A stretch of DNA of 31,462 bases from a virus, in IMG/VR virus record IMGVR_UViG_3300035670_011780, positions 1 through 31,462 of that record. One strand, given 5' to 3'. A model generated the notes under the pieces. It saw only the letters and a list, made by a program, of their open reading frames with translations, was not told the DNA's origin and searched no databases. Position numbers and translations under genes: made by a program. This document shows, one piece after another, positions 1 through 8,935 of this stretch (positions are counted from its first letter, which is position 1; the number at the start of each line of letters is the position of its first letter).

Positions 1-1684
<1,684 letters not shown>

Positions 1685-1695
1685 ATTTAGGTAAT

Positions 1696-1899
1696 ATGCA
1701 AGACGCAGTATCTCTTATAGGTAAAAAAATTACAATTAAAGAAACAAATTACGAAATAACAAGTGTACATTTCGTCCCCCAAGCTGTTTCTCCAAAACAT
1801 TATTATTATTTTGGTTGTTTTAATCCAAAAAATAAATGTACTGTAAATTATTCCTATGAAGAGATACTGCCCTATCTTGTAGAACAAATTAAGTTATGA
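1696..1899 (+). CDS. Small hypothetical protein (67 aa)
   Basis: A 67-residue protein I do not recognise. It begins 11 nt after groEL and its stop overlaps the next start as ATGA, so it is probably translated as part of the groEL to clamp-loader operon. The composition is mixed, with several Tyr/Phe residues (a YYYFG stretch in the middle) and alternating hydrophobic residues that suggest a small beta-rich fold. No signal peptide, membrane helix or metal-binding motif is seen. A frame on the opposite strand covers almost the same span, but the spacing to both neighbours favours this strand. Confidence 0.6.
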   Translation: MQDAVSLIGKKITIKETNYEITSVHFVPQAVSPKHYYYFGCFNPKNKCTVNYSYEEILPYLVEQIKL

Positions 1900-2159
1900 A
1901 AACAGAAGTCCAAGAAAAATTAATAGAAATAGCAAACCGAGTAAAAGGTAAAGGTGATACTTGGGAAGTATTAAGTGTAAATGAACCTCAAAAATCACTT
2001 ACTGATGCTTTAGAGGCATGGTTTGAAATAGCAACTATGAAACCTAAAGCATTTCGTTTAGACTTGGCTCAAGGTAAACTTTTTGCTATCTTCCCCGAAG
2101 AAGTAACAATTGAAGAACCCCAACCTAAAAAATATAACATTTACGGAGACTATGAGTAG
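1896..2159 (+). CDS. Small hypothetical protein (87 aa)
   Basis: An 87-residue soluble protein, not recognised. It starts within the stop of the previous gene (4-nt overlap), and its own stop overlaps the clamp-loader start by 8 nt, so it is clearly embedded in the operon. The sequence has charged helices in the first half (E-K-L-I-E-I-A-N-R-V-K) and a Pro-rich, acidic C-terminus. Coupling to the gp44-like gene suggests a replication-associated or expression-linked role, but nothing in the sequence proves this. Confidence 0.6.
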   Translation: MKTEVQEKLIEIANRVKGKGDTWEVLSVNEPQKSLTDALEAWFEIATMKPKAFRLDLAQGKLFAIFPEEVTIEEPQPKKYNIYGDYE

Positions 2160-3066
2160 AAAAGCACATACACTTTGGGTTGAAAAATATCGCAGTTCGA
2201 ACCTAGATTCGTATGTTGGTAACGAAGTTATTAAAAAAACAATCCAACAGTACTTAGATCAAAATGATATTCAAAATTTTATTTTCTACGGCCCAGCTGG
2301 CACTGGTAAAACTACTCTTGCTAAGCTCATTGTTAGTAATCTTGATTGCGATTTTCTCTATATTAATGCTTCCGATGAACGTGGTATTGAAACTATTAGA
2401 GATAAGGTACAAGGTTTCGCGTCTGTTGCTTCTTTTAAGTCGCTCAAAGTTGTCATCTTGGATGAAGCTGATTTTCTCACAATCCAAGCCCAAGCATCGC
2501 TCCGAAACATAATTGAAACTTATTCACGTACAACTCGTTTTATTTTAACTTGTAATTTTGTTGAGCGCATTATTGATCCTCTTCAATCACGTTGTCAAGT
2601 ACTTAAAATTGTACCTCCTTCAAAACAAGAAATTGCTAAACACGTTGCTGGAATTTTGGAACAGGAAGAAGTATCATACACTATGGATGATATTAAACTT
2701 TTAGTTAACCAATTCTACCCAGACTTACGTAAAATGTTAAATACAGCTCAATTATCTAATCACGATAATGAGCTTAAAATTGATAAATCAGTAATTGTAT
2801 CTTCCAATTACATGGTTCAAGTAGTTAAAGAATTATCTAAACCTAAACCAAGTTTTAATGAAATACGTCAAATTATTGCAAACGCAAATGTCCAAGATTA
2901 TGAGGAACTTTATCGTTTCTTGTATGATAATTCTAATCAATACGCAGCAGGCAGTGAAGGAATGGTGGCAATCTATGTAAATGAATATTCGTATCAAGCT
3001 AACTTCCGTATTGATAAAGAAATTAACTGTATGGCATTAATTGCTCGACTAATTGAATTAAAATGA
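2152..3066 (+). CDS. gp44: Clamp loader AAA+ subunit, T4 gp44 / RFC small-subunit type
   Basis: A 304-residue AAA+ ATPase that loads the sliding clamp onto primed DNA at the phage replication fork. Domains in order: an N-terminal W-V-E-K-Y-R segment typical of RFC/gp44, Walker A GPAGTGKTT (47-55), Walker B VVILDEAD (100-107), sensor 1 RFILTCNF (129-136), the S-R-C arginine-finger motif (146-148), then a helical lid and collar. Length is close to T4 gp44 (319 aa). I start it at ATG 2152, preceded by GGAG, and not at an in-frame upstream TTG (2110), because RFC-type proteins begin shortly before WVEKYR and the ATG overlaps the upstream stop neatly. The gp62-like partner lies 435 nt downstream. 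The clamp itself (gp45-like) is not in the window. Confidence 0.95.
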   Translation: MSRKAHTLWVEKYRSSNLDSYVGNEVIKKTIQQYLDQNDIQNFIFYGPAGTGKTTLAKLIVSNLDCDFLYINASDERGIETIRDKVQGFASVASFKSLKVVILDEADFLTIQAQASLRNIIETYSRTTRFILTCNFVERIIDPLQSRCQVLKIVPPSKQEIAKHVAGILEQEEVSYTMDDIKLLVNQFYPDLRKMLNTAQLSNHDNELKIDKSVIVSSNYMVQVVKELSKPKPSFNEIRQIIANANVQDYEELYRFLYDNSNQYAAGSEGMVAIYVNEYSYQANFRIDKEINCMALIARLIELK

Positions 3067-3266
3067 AATACTTTATAAAATATACGTTATCGTGGGTTTC
3101 CCAAAACTTGTCGATACCGTTTTGGATGGTAGGACACATTCATTTAATGACGTCTATATACGCGGATATACACGAAATATTAATGTCATTAGGTATGAAT
3201 TTAGTAGTTGCTGCTGGATTTATCCACGATTTTATAGAATATAGAAACGAAAAATTAAATAAATAA
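3063..3266 (+). CDS. Small hypothetical protein (67 aa), possibly membrane-associated
   Basis: A 67-residue protein whose ATG overlaps the clamp-loader stop (ATGA). It is rich in aromatic and aliphatic residues. The stretch around residues 38-58 (L-M-S-L-G-M-N-L-V-V-A-A-G-F-I) could form one membrane helix, and residues 5-25 are also hydrophobic but broken by polar residues. Several His residues (G-H-I-H, D-I-H, I-H-D) stand out, but they do not form a known motif. Not recognised. Its place between gp44 and gp62 points to a shared transcript and says little about function. Confidence 0.55.
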   Translation: MKYFIKYTLSWVSQNLSIPFWMVGHIHLMTSIYADIHEILMSLGMNLVVAAGFIHDFIEYRNEKLNK

Positions 3267-3268
3267 TC

Positions 3269-3514
3269 ATGAATCAAAAACCACAAATGAATGTCAATAT
3301 TGACATTAAAAACACTCAACCAATTACATCACCTGAGGGTAATCAAGTATTTCAAGAAGGAGTAATTTTACGTAAAGTATCTCGTTTCGTAACAGGCACT
3401 TCAGAAGATGGAATCATTCCAGTTCCAGTATTTTTTGATGTAAAAACAGGAAAAGTATTAGTAGAATTGTTGCCTAAAGAATTGAGAGCTGAATTCGAAG
3501 ATGACGCTGTTTGA
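3269..3514 (+). CDS. Small hypothetical protein (81 aa)
   Basis: An 81-residue protein, mostly alternating polar and hydrophobic residues, ending in an acidic tail (EFEDDAV). It contains G-V-I-L-R-K-V-S-R-F and V-P-V-F-F-D-V strands that suggest a small beta-sheet fold, preceded by a disordered N-terminus rich in Asn and Gln. Its last codons overlap the gp62 start by 14 nt, so translation of the two may be coupled. No family recognised. A small replication accessory is possible from context only. Confidence 0.6.
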   Translation: MNQKPQMNVNIDIKNTQPITSPEGNQVFQEGVILRKVSRFVTGTSEDGIIPVPVFFDVKTGKVLVELLPKELRAEFEDDAV

Positions 3515-3923
3515 TTGGCTAAATGAGATAACCTTTAATAAAAGGGAATGGTCATCTTTTTCGGAAGACCAGCGGGAATCGTTCAATTCTTACATGGTAC
3601 ATAGATATGTATCGATGTATATAGGTTATGTAGAAATAGCCAATGTTGCACAAAAACTCCCACTTGCTGAAAAAGAAAAAATCTATAATATCTATAAAAC
3701 CATGCTCCCTAAGAAAAAAATGTTCCTCAAGTATGTAAAGAACCAAAACAAAAAGCCATACGATGATTTATTAAAATATGTATCTGATTACTACCACTGT
3801 AGTCTTGGAGAAGCGGAACATTATATTGATATTATACGAGAAGCTGGAGTTAGAGGTATTCTTTGGGAAATGGGAATTCAAGAAAAAGAAGCAGATAAAT
3901 TAATTAAAAAAGCAAAGTTATGA
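3501..3923 (+). CDS. gp62: Clamp loader small subunit, T4 gp62-like
   Basis: A 140-residue, mainly helical protein. In T4-type phages gp62 is the non-ATPase member of the 4:1 gp44/gp62 clamp loader. Recognition rests on the overall pattern: an N-terminal F-D-W-L-N-x-I-T-F-x-K segment, S-F-N-S-Y-M-V-H-R-Y, then P-K-K-K-M-F-L-K-Y-V-K followed by a C-terminal helical bundle. This resembles gp62 of T4-like cyanophages, and the C-terminal half resembles T4 gp62 (187 aa) with a shorter N-terminus. The nearby gp44-like gene strongly supports it. There are no catalytic motifs, as expected. Remote similarity judged by eye is the main weakness. The alternative is an unknown small replication protein. 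Confidence 0.75.
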   Translation: MTLFDWLNEITFNKREWSSFSEDQRESFNSYMVHRYVSMYIGYVEIANVAQKLPLAEKEKIYNIYKTMLPKKKMFLKYVKNQNKKPYDDLLKYVSDYYHCSLGEAEHYIDIIREAGVRGILWEMGIQEKEADKLIKKAKL

Positions 3924-4141
3924 GAAATCTCTTATTAGATGCAGTTTATAAACATGCCGAAGGTCATGTTGCAAAACACAGAGCAAACGTTGAAGTCTAT
4001 CTCCACCAACCAGTTGGAATTGGAGAACATTCTGATATTATAGAAGCAATTGAAATTGAATTAGAAGCAATTGCTAAATATCAAGACCAAATTGAAATTT
4101 TAAATCATTATTTCCCAAGAGAAAAACAAACAATTTTATAA
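3920..4141 (+). CDS. Conserved phage hypothetical protein (73 aa)
   Basis: A 73-residue helical protein starting in the stop of the gp62 gene (ATGA overlap). The pattern A-E-G-H-V-A-K-H-R-A-N-V-E-V-Y-L followed by V-G-I-G-E-H-x-D-I-I-E-A-I-E-x-E-L-E-x-I-A-K-Y resembles small unnamed proteins I associate with T4-like phages of aquatic bacteria. It is strongly amphipathic and may form a coiled-coil hairpin. No function is known to me. Its position suggests co-expression with the clamp loader. Confidence 0.65.
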   Translation: MRNLLLDAVYKHAEGHVAKHRANVEVYLHQPVGIGEHSDIIEAIEIELEAIAKYQDQIEILNHYFPREKQTIL

Positions 4142-4144
4142 GTT

Positions 4145-4522
4145 ATGATTACTGAAAATCAAGGTTACGACCCTACAGGAGCAGGTAAAGCTATTTCGGA
4201 TTTTGAACAAACATATCCAACATTAGCAGAAGCATTTAAAGAAAATCAAAAAGAACAGTACGAGTTGTTTGCTCGTAAAATGATGGATTATGGTTTAGCA
4301 AATATTTCTCTTGGTACTACACTTGAGGAAACCGAAGATATACAACTTTCATTAACTGGAATTTGGCTTCGTTGTAATGACAAAATAAACCGACTAAAAA
4401 ACATGTTAAAACGTAAAGGTCGTAATTATGTTCAAGATGAACCAATGATTGATAGTTTTATTGACATTGCTAACTACGGAATTATTGCTCAGTTAGTAAT
4501 GAAGGGTAAATGGAAGAAATAA
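4145..4522 (+). CDS. DUF1599-type protein (nucleotide modification-associated domain family)
   Basis: A 125-residue protein with the layout of the DUF1599 family (also called nucleotide modification-associated domain 1). It has a helix ending in F-A-R-K-M-M-D-Y-G (42-50), a second block G-I-W-L-R-C-N-D-K-I-N-R-L (72-84), and a C-terminal helix D-S-F-I-D-I-A-N-Y-G-I-I-A (103-115). The paired D...D-x-A-N-Y and R-x-x-D-K motifs are the conserved features of that family, which is common in phages and has been linked by gene context to modified nucleotides, though its biochemistry is poorly known. The start is in the TAAGTTATG context common in this genome. A direct role in base modification is an inference from the family name. 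Confidence 0.65.
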   Translation: MITENQGYDPTGAGKAISDFEQTYPTLAEAFKENQKEQYELFARKMMDYGLANISLGTTLEETEDIQLSLTGIWLRCNDKINRLKNMLKRKGRNYVQDEPMIDSFIDIANYGIIAQLVMKGKWKK

Positions 4523-4525
4523 GTT

Positions 4526-5482
4526 TTGGCTAAAAAGAAAAAAATTCCTCTTTTAATAAAAGAGATACTTAATAGACCTGATCGTGAAGTAAATTATGCT
4601 TACGAGAAAGCTATTTCGTATTCACAAATGTCAATGTATAGGAGTTGCCCTAAAAAATGGGCACTCCAATACAGAGATGGTCACTATACTAGTGAATCTT
4701 CTATTCACATGACATTTGGAACGGCTATACATGAAACAATACAAAACTACTTAGAGGTAATGTATTCAATAAGTGGAGCTGAAGCAGATAGAATTGATCT
4801 AGAATCATATTTTGAAGAACGTTTTCGAGAAACCTATTTAAAAGATTACAAATCCAATAAAAATACTCATTTCTCAGATGCTGTTGAAATGAGAGAATTT
4901 TTTGATGATGGTATTGAAATTTTAAAATATTTTAAGAAAAAACGTAATCAATATTTTTCTAAAAAGGGATGGCATTTGGTGAAATGCGAATTACCATTGC
5001 TTATAACGCCTAATCCTGCGTTTAAAAACGTATTATATCGCGGTTATTTAGATGTTGTGTTATATCACGAACCAACCAATAAAATCAAAATTATAGATAT
5101 TAAAACATCTACTAGGGGTTGGGGTGATAAAGAAAAGAAAAATGAAGATAAACAATTTCAATTAATCCTTTATAAAAAATATTTCTCCCAACAATATAAT
5201 TTCCCTGAAGAAAATATAGATATTGAATTTTTTATTGTTAAACGTAAACTTTACGAAAGTGAAGATTATGTAATACCTCGTATTCAACTATTTAAACCGG
5301 CTTCGGGTAAAATTAAAATGAGCCGAGCTGAAAAGGCAATGAATGATTTTATTGCTGATACTTTTAATCCTGACGGAAAACATAAAGAAGGAGAATTTGC
5401 TAGTGATCCTAGTAAATGGAATTGTGGATTTTGTCCTTTTAAAGGAAATAAAGATTTATGTCAAGCTGGTGTATCTTTCTAG
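4526..5482 (+). CDS. PD-(D/E)XK nuclease, RecB/Cas4-like, with Fe-S-type cysteines
   Basis: A 318-residue stand-alone nuclease of the PDDEXK_1 (RecB C-terminal/Cas4-like) superfamily. Visible motifs: S-Y-S-Q-M-S-M-Y-R-S-C-P (31-42), G-T-A-I-H-E with His69, G-Y-L-D (Asp176), D-I-K-T-S (Asp191, Lys193), and Q-F-Q-L-I-L-Y (210-216). Four cysteines, C41 plus C300, C303 and C312 (C-G-F-C-P-F, then C), are placed as in AddB/Cas4 enzymes that hold a 4Fe-4S cluster. The start codon is probably TTG at 4526: it sits in the same TAAGTT context as many ATG starts here, and the next ATG (codon 35) would cut into the first motif. The likely role is 5'-3' or structure-specific exonuclease activity in replication or recombination. 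With no CRISPR nearby, a true Cas4 role is unlikely. Confidence 0.9.
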   Translation: MAKKKKIPLLIKEILNRPDREVNYAYEKAISYSQMSMYRSCPKKWALQYRDGHYTSESSIHMTFGTAIHETIQNYLEVMYSISGAEADRIDLESYFEERFRETYLKDYKSNKNTHFSDAVEMREFFDDGIEILKYFKKKRNQYFSKKGWHLVKCELPLLITPNPAFKNVLYRGYLDVVLYHEPTNKIKIIDIKTSTRGWGDKEKKNEDKQFQLILYKKYFSQQYNFPEENIDIEFFIVKRKLYESEDYVIPRIQLFKPASGKIKMSRAEKAMNDFIADTFNPDGKHKEGEFASDPSKWNCGFCPFKGNKDLCQAGVSF

Positions 5483-5496
5483 AATCCACATATATG

Positions 5497-5504
5497 TATA
5501 TTTG
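5497..5504 (+). promoter_or_regulatory. Possible Bacteroidota-type -7 element (TATATTTG)
   Basis: TATATTTG matches the Bacteroidota -7 consensus TAnnTTTG exactly and lies 20 nt before the next ATG (5525), in a 42-nt gap, one of the longer intergenic gaps in the first 18 kb. No convincing TTTG -33 element is seen at the spacing used by the other promoters in this window. It may be a weak or differently regulated promoter for the glycan cassette. Confidence 0.45.
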
Positions 5505-5524
5505 AATATAAATTAATAAAAGCT

Positions 5525-5716
5525 ATGGATAAAAAAGATATGACATTAACTTCTGTCAAAGTACAGAGTGAGTTATTCGAAGATTTCAAAATTGCTTGTG
5601 TGAAATATAAATTTTCTCTACAAAAGCTTGCTGATCGTACAATTCATTTGTACCTTACTGATGAAGATTTTAGAAAGAAAGTTCACAATCATACCAATTT
5701 AGAAATCAAAGGATAA
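5525..5716 (+). CDS. Small ribbon-helix-helix-like protein (63 aa)
   Basis: A 63-residue protein with a short strand (T-L-T-S-V-K-V) followed by two helices (L-F-E-D-F-K-I-A-C-V-K-Y and S-L-Q-K-L-A-D-R-T-I-H-L-Y-L). This is the order of a ribbon-helix-helix DNA-binding domain as in MetJ/Arc-type repressors and antitoxins. It is first after a candidate promoter and directly precedes the glycosyltransferase cassette, so it could be a local regulator, but no operator is evident. No toxin gene lies beside it. The RHH assignment comes from the secondary-structure pattern only. Confidence 0.55.
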   Translation: MDKKDMTLTSVKVQSELFEDFKIACVKYKFSLQKLADRTIHLYLTDEDFRKKVHNHTNLEIKG

Positions 5717-5740
5717 AAAATTAAAATTAAAATAAGTTAC

Positions 5741-7183
5741 ATGAATAATAGTTTTGGTTACCTGCCCCCTGAGCAGCGAAAGAAAATTCTCCTAATTACA
5801 GATGACATCCGAGCACATTCCGGAGTAGCAACAGTAGCAAGAGAGATTATATTAAAAACCTGCCAGCACTTTAATTGGGTTAATATTGGAGGATCTATTA
5901 AACATCCTGAAGCAGGAAAACGTTTAGATATATCTACTGATACCAATAGAAATGCTGGTATTGAAGACTCATCAGTTATTATATATCCTGTTAATGAGTA
6001 TGGAAACCCGGATGTTTTAAGACAAATCATCAGTATTGAAAACCCGGATGCTATAATGTTAGTTACTGATCCACGTTATTTTGTTTGGTTATTCCAAATG
6101 GAAAATGAAATTCGTAAAAGCATTCCTATTGCTTATCTCAATATATGGGATGATTACCCCGCACCTTTGTATAATAAAGCTTACTATGAAGCTTGTGATT
6201 TGTTGATGGGTATTTCAAAACAAACTGTTAATATTAATAATATTGTTTTAGGAGATAAAGCCCAAAACAAAATTATAAAATATATCCCTCATGGATTAAA
6301 TGCAGATATAATGCAACCAATTACTCCTGAAAGTGATAAATGGGATGAACTTCAACAGTTTAAGAAAGGATTGTTTGGTAATAAAGAATACGATTTTGTA
6401 TTATTTTTTAATTCAAGAAACATCCGTCGCAAACAAATCCCAGATACGATGTTAGCGTATAAATATTTTATTGATCAACTTCCAATTGAACAAGCTAAAA
6501 AATGTGCCTTTGTACTCCATACAGAATTAGTAAGTGATCATGGAACTGACCTATTAGCAATTCAAGAGTTATTACTAAATGGTGATCAATACAATGTTAT
6601 TTTTACCAATAGAATATTTAATGCTTATGAGATGGGTTTACTTTACAATTGTACCGACACTCAAATTCTTTTAACATCTAATGAAGGTTGGGGATTAAGT
6701 TTAACAGAAGCTATCTTGTGTGGTAATCCAATTATCGCTAACGTAACTGGAGGTATGCAGGATCAAATGGGATTTGAAGACGAAAATGGAGAATGGTTTA
6801 CCCCATCCCCAGAAATTCCTTCGAACCATACAGGTAAGTATAAAAAACACGGAAAATGGGCATTCCCAGTATATCCAACAAGTAGATCAATTCAAGGTTC
6901 TCCTCCAACTCCTTATATTTTTGACGACAGATGCCGCTCAGAAGATGCTGCTGAACAAATTATGGCTGTTTATTCTTTAAGTAAAGAAGAACGTAAAGCT
7001 AGAGGTTTAGCAGGTAGAGAATGGGCATTGAATGAAGCTGGATTTACTAACCAAAAACAAGGTGAACGAGTTATTGAAGCATTTGAAGAATTGTTTAAAA
7101 CTTGGAAACCTAGAGAAAAATTTGAATTTATCAATACTAATAAAGTAGAAGATAGAGTAATTAAACACGAATTGTTATTTTAA
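5741..7183 (+). CDS. Glycosyltransferase, GT4-like (GT-B fold)
   Basis: A 480-residue protein with the GT-B architecture of family 4. It has an N-terminal acceptor domain starting I-L-L-I-T-D-D-I-R-A-H-S-G-V-A near residue 16, and a C-terminal donor-binding domain with S-R-N-I-R-R-K-Q (about 223-230) and N-E-G-W-G-L-S-L-T-E-A-I-L-C-G-N-P (about 314-330). The latter is the E-x7-E/G-x-P-type nucleotide-sugar binding region of GT4 enzymes. It would transfer a sugar from an activated donor in the cytoplasm. Donor and acceptor are unknown. It is the first enzyme of the sugar cassette, 1 nt ahead of a second GT-B enzyme. No signal peptide or transmembrane helix. Confidence 0.88.
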   Translation: MNNSFGYLPPEQRKKILLITDDIRAHSGVATVAREIILKTCQHFNWVNIGGSIKHPEAGKRLDISTDTNRNAGIEDSSVIIYPVNEYGNPDVLRQIISIENPDAIMLVTDPRYFVWLFQMENEIRKSIPIAYLNIWDDYPAPLYNKAYYEACDLLMGISKQTVNINNIVLGDKAQNKIIKYIPHGLNADIMQPITPESDKWDELQQFKKGLFGNKEYDFVLFFNSRNIRRKQIPDTMLAYKYFIDQLPIEQAKKCAFVLHTELVSDHGTDLLAIQELLLNGDQYNVIFTNRIFNAYEMGLLYNCTDTQILLTSNEGWGLSLTEAILCGNPIIANVTGGMQDQMGFEDENGEWFTPSPEIPSNHTGKYKKHGKWAFPVYPTSRSIQGSPPTPYIFDDRCRSEDAAEQIMAVYSLSKEERKARGLAGREWALNEAGFTNQKQGERVIEAFEELFKTWKPREKFEFINTNKVEDRVIKHELLF

Positions 7184-7184
7184 T

Positions 7185-8477
7185 ATGAAACCGTTATTTA
7201 TAATAAGTTCCCCCTTTGACACCTACTCAGGTTATGGAGCACGTTCTAGAGATTTGATTAAATCTATTATAGAAACCGATAAGTACAATGTAAGATTGTT
7301 ATCACAAAGATGGGGTGCTACACCTTTTGGATTTTGTAAAGATAATCCTGAATGGAGTTTCTTACTAGATTTAGTTCTTACTAATAATCAACTCCCTAAA
7401 CAACCTGAAATTTGGGCCCAAGTAACTATCCCAAGTGAATTCCAACCAGTTGGAAAATATAATATTGGTTTCACAGCAGGTATTGAAACAACAGTGTGTG
7501 CAGGAGATTGGATTGAAGGAATGAATAGAATGGATCTCAACATTGTATCCTCAGAACATTCCAAAAAAGTATTTCTTGAAACTCAATTTGAGAAAAGAAA
7601 TAAACACACAAATGCTTTAGAAGGCCATGTAAAACTAGAAAAACCAGTTGAAGTGTTGTTCGAAGGAGCAGATATTAAAACATATTTTCAAGATGATAAA
7701 CCATGTTTAATTGATTTTAATATTCCTGAAAAATTTGCTTACTTGTTTGTAGGACACTGGATGCAAGGAGATTTAGGTGAAGATAGAAAAAATGTAGGAT
7801 TATTAGTTAAAGCATTTTTTGAAGTATTTAAAAATAAACAAAATACTCCTGCCTTAATTCTTAAAACATCTCAAATAGGTTCTTCCTATGTTGATAGAGA
7901 AGAAATTCTTAAAAGAATTAAACTCATTAGAAAAACGGTAAATGCTAGAACTCTCCCTAATGTTTATTTACTTCACGGTGAATTTACAGATGAAGAAATG
8001 AATTCACTTTACAATCATTCTAAAGTAAAAGCAATGATCAGTTTAACTAAAGGTGAAGGTTTTGGTCGCCCATTACTTGAGTTTACCCTCAGTAAAAAAC
8101 CACTTATTACCACAGCTTGGTCAGGACATATGGATTTTCTTAATCCCGAGTTTACTACTTTAATTGGAGGTCAATTAACCCCAGTCCACCAAAGTGCTGC
8201 TAATCAGTGGATATTACCTGAATCCCAATGGTTTACTCCTGATCACGGACAAGTAGGACATTATCTTAAAGATGTTTTTGAAAATTATAAAAATTATACT
8301 GATAAAGCTAAACGTCAAGCTTATAAAAGTAAAACTGAATTTAGTTGGGATAAAATGAAGGAAAAATTAGATGATATTTTAGCTAAAAACGTTCCTGAAT
8401 TCCCACAAGAAGTAAAATTAAAATTACCTTCAATGAAAAAAATTGAATTACCTAAACTACAAAAAATAAATGGATAA
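7185..8477 (+). CDS. Glycosyltransferase, GT4-like (GT-B fold), second copy type
   Basis: A 430-residue GT-B enzyme. The N-terminus (I-I-S-S-P-F-D-T-Y-S-G-Y-G-A-R-S-R-D) has the Gly-rich loop of GT4 acceptor domains. The donor domain shows G-H-W-M-Q-G then D-R-K-N-V-G-L-L-V-K-A-F (about 190-210) and T-K-G-E-G-F-G-R-P-L-L-E-F (about 288-300), the canonical GEGFG...E motif. It is only distantly like its upstream neighbour, so it is not a recent duplicate. Its end overlaps the next start by 8 nt. A role in building the same glycan as the neighbouring enzyme is inferred from position. The exact linkage cannot be predicted. Confidence 0.88.
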   Translation: MKPLFIISSPFDTYSGYGARSRDLIKSIIETDKYNVRLLSQRWGATPFGFCKDNPEWSFLLDLVLTNNQLPKQPEIWAQVTIPSEFQPVGKYNIGFTAGIETTVCAGDWIEGMNRMDLNIVSSEHSKKVFLETQFEKRNKHTNALEGHVKLEKPVEVLFEGADIKTYFQDDKPCLIDFNIPEKFAYLFVGHWMQGDLGEDRKNVGLLVKAFFEVFKNKQNTPALILKTSQIGSSYVDREEILKRIKLIRKTVNARTLPNVYLLHGEFTDEEMNSLYNHSKVKAMISLTKGEGFGRPLLEFTLSKKPLITTAWSGHMDFLNPEFTTLIGGQLTPVHQSAANQWILPESQWFTPDHGQVGHYLKDVFENYKNYTDKAKRQAYKSKTEFSWDKMKEKLDDILAKNVPEFPQEVKLKLPSMKKIELPKLQKING

Positions 8478-8925
8478 TCTAGTTAATTGCTCTCGATGCG
8501 GTTCAGATGCTTGTTATGTAGAAGAAGTGAACCAAGATATTAAAACATACTTTTGTTATGGGTGTGGTTTTCAAACAAACTCTATCTTAAAAGAAGGAGA
8601 ATCATTTTATGAAGAACAAGTAAGTATTTTACCTGAACTTTATAAAGATTTAATGGTAAAAGATGAGGATGGTAAAATTTGGATGCCTACTACTGTAAAC
8701 CTCCCACAACAAGGAATGATTTTTGCTAATGGTTCTAGCCCAAAAGATTGGGCTTGGGCCGCAGTAAAAGCTGTTTCTGTTAAAGAAGAAGAAAAAGAAA
8801 AATATCCAATTCCAAACAAACCAGGTGAATTCTATGAATGGAGAATGGATATGACTACTATGAAAAGTTTCCCTGAACGTGATTTTATAGAAGCACTTTC
8901 ATACATTGGAGTATTACCTGAATAA
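8470..8925 (+). CDS. Zinc-ribbon protein, conserved phage hypothetical (151 aa)
   Basis: A 151-residue protein with an N-terminal zinc ribbon: C7-x2-C10 and C29-x2-C32 (N-C-S-R-C-G and F-C-Y-G-C-G-F). The rest is a soluble domain with W-M-P-T-T-V-N-L-P-Q-Q-G-M-I-F-A and W-A-W-A-A-V-K-A-V motifs and an acidic C-terminus. I do not know its function, although proteins with this ribbon plus W-A-W-A-A-V layout seem familiar from aquatic T4-like phages. It sits between a glycosyltransferase and a sugar dehydratase, yet it looks more like a nucleic-acid or protein-binding adaptor than a sugar enzyme. Confidence 0.65.
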   Translation: MDNLVNCSRCGSDACYVEEVNQDIKTYFCYGCGFQTNSILKEGESFYEEQVSILPELYKDLMVKDEDGKIWMPTTVNLPQQGMIFANGSSPKDWAWAAVKAVSVKEEEKEKYPIPNKPGEFYEWRMDMTTMKSFPERDFIEALSYIGVLPE

Positions 8926-8935
8926 TATAAGTTAT

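Noticed and set aside
2110-2151. Upstream TTG start for the clamp loader
   Set aside because: It would add 14 residues not typical of gp44/RFC proteins, and ATG 2152 has a GGAG upstream and the usual overlap with the previous stop.
4526-5482. Cas4 as part of a CRISPR system
   Set aside because: The cysteines resemble Cas4, but there is no repeat array or other cas gene, and the neighbours are replication genes.
5758-6030. Open frame on the - strand inside the first glycosyltransferase
   Set aside because: It is antisense to a gene with clear GT4 motifs, has no start context like the other genes here, and every supported gene is on the + strand.
5741-8477. Tandem duplication of the two GT4-like genes
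   Set aside because: Beyond shared family motifs their sequences differ throughout, so they are not a recent duplicate pair.
8906-8935. Upstream TTG start for the dehydratase
   Set aside because: ATG 8936 has the TAAGTTAT context and gives the normal N-terminus of the family.
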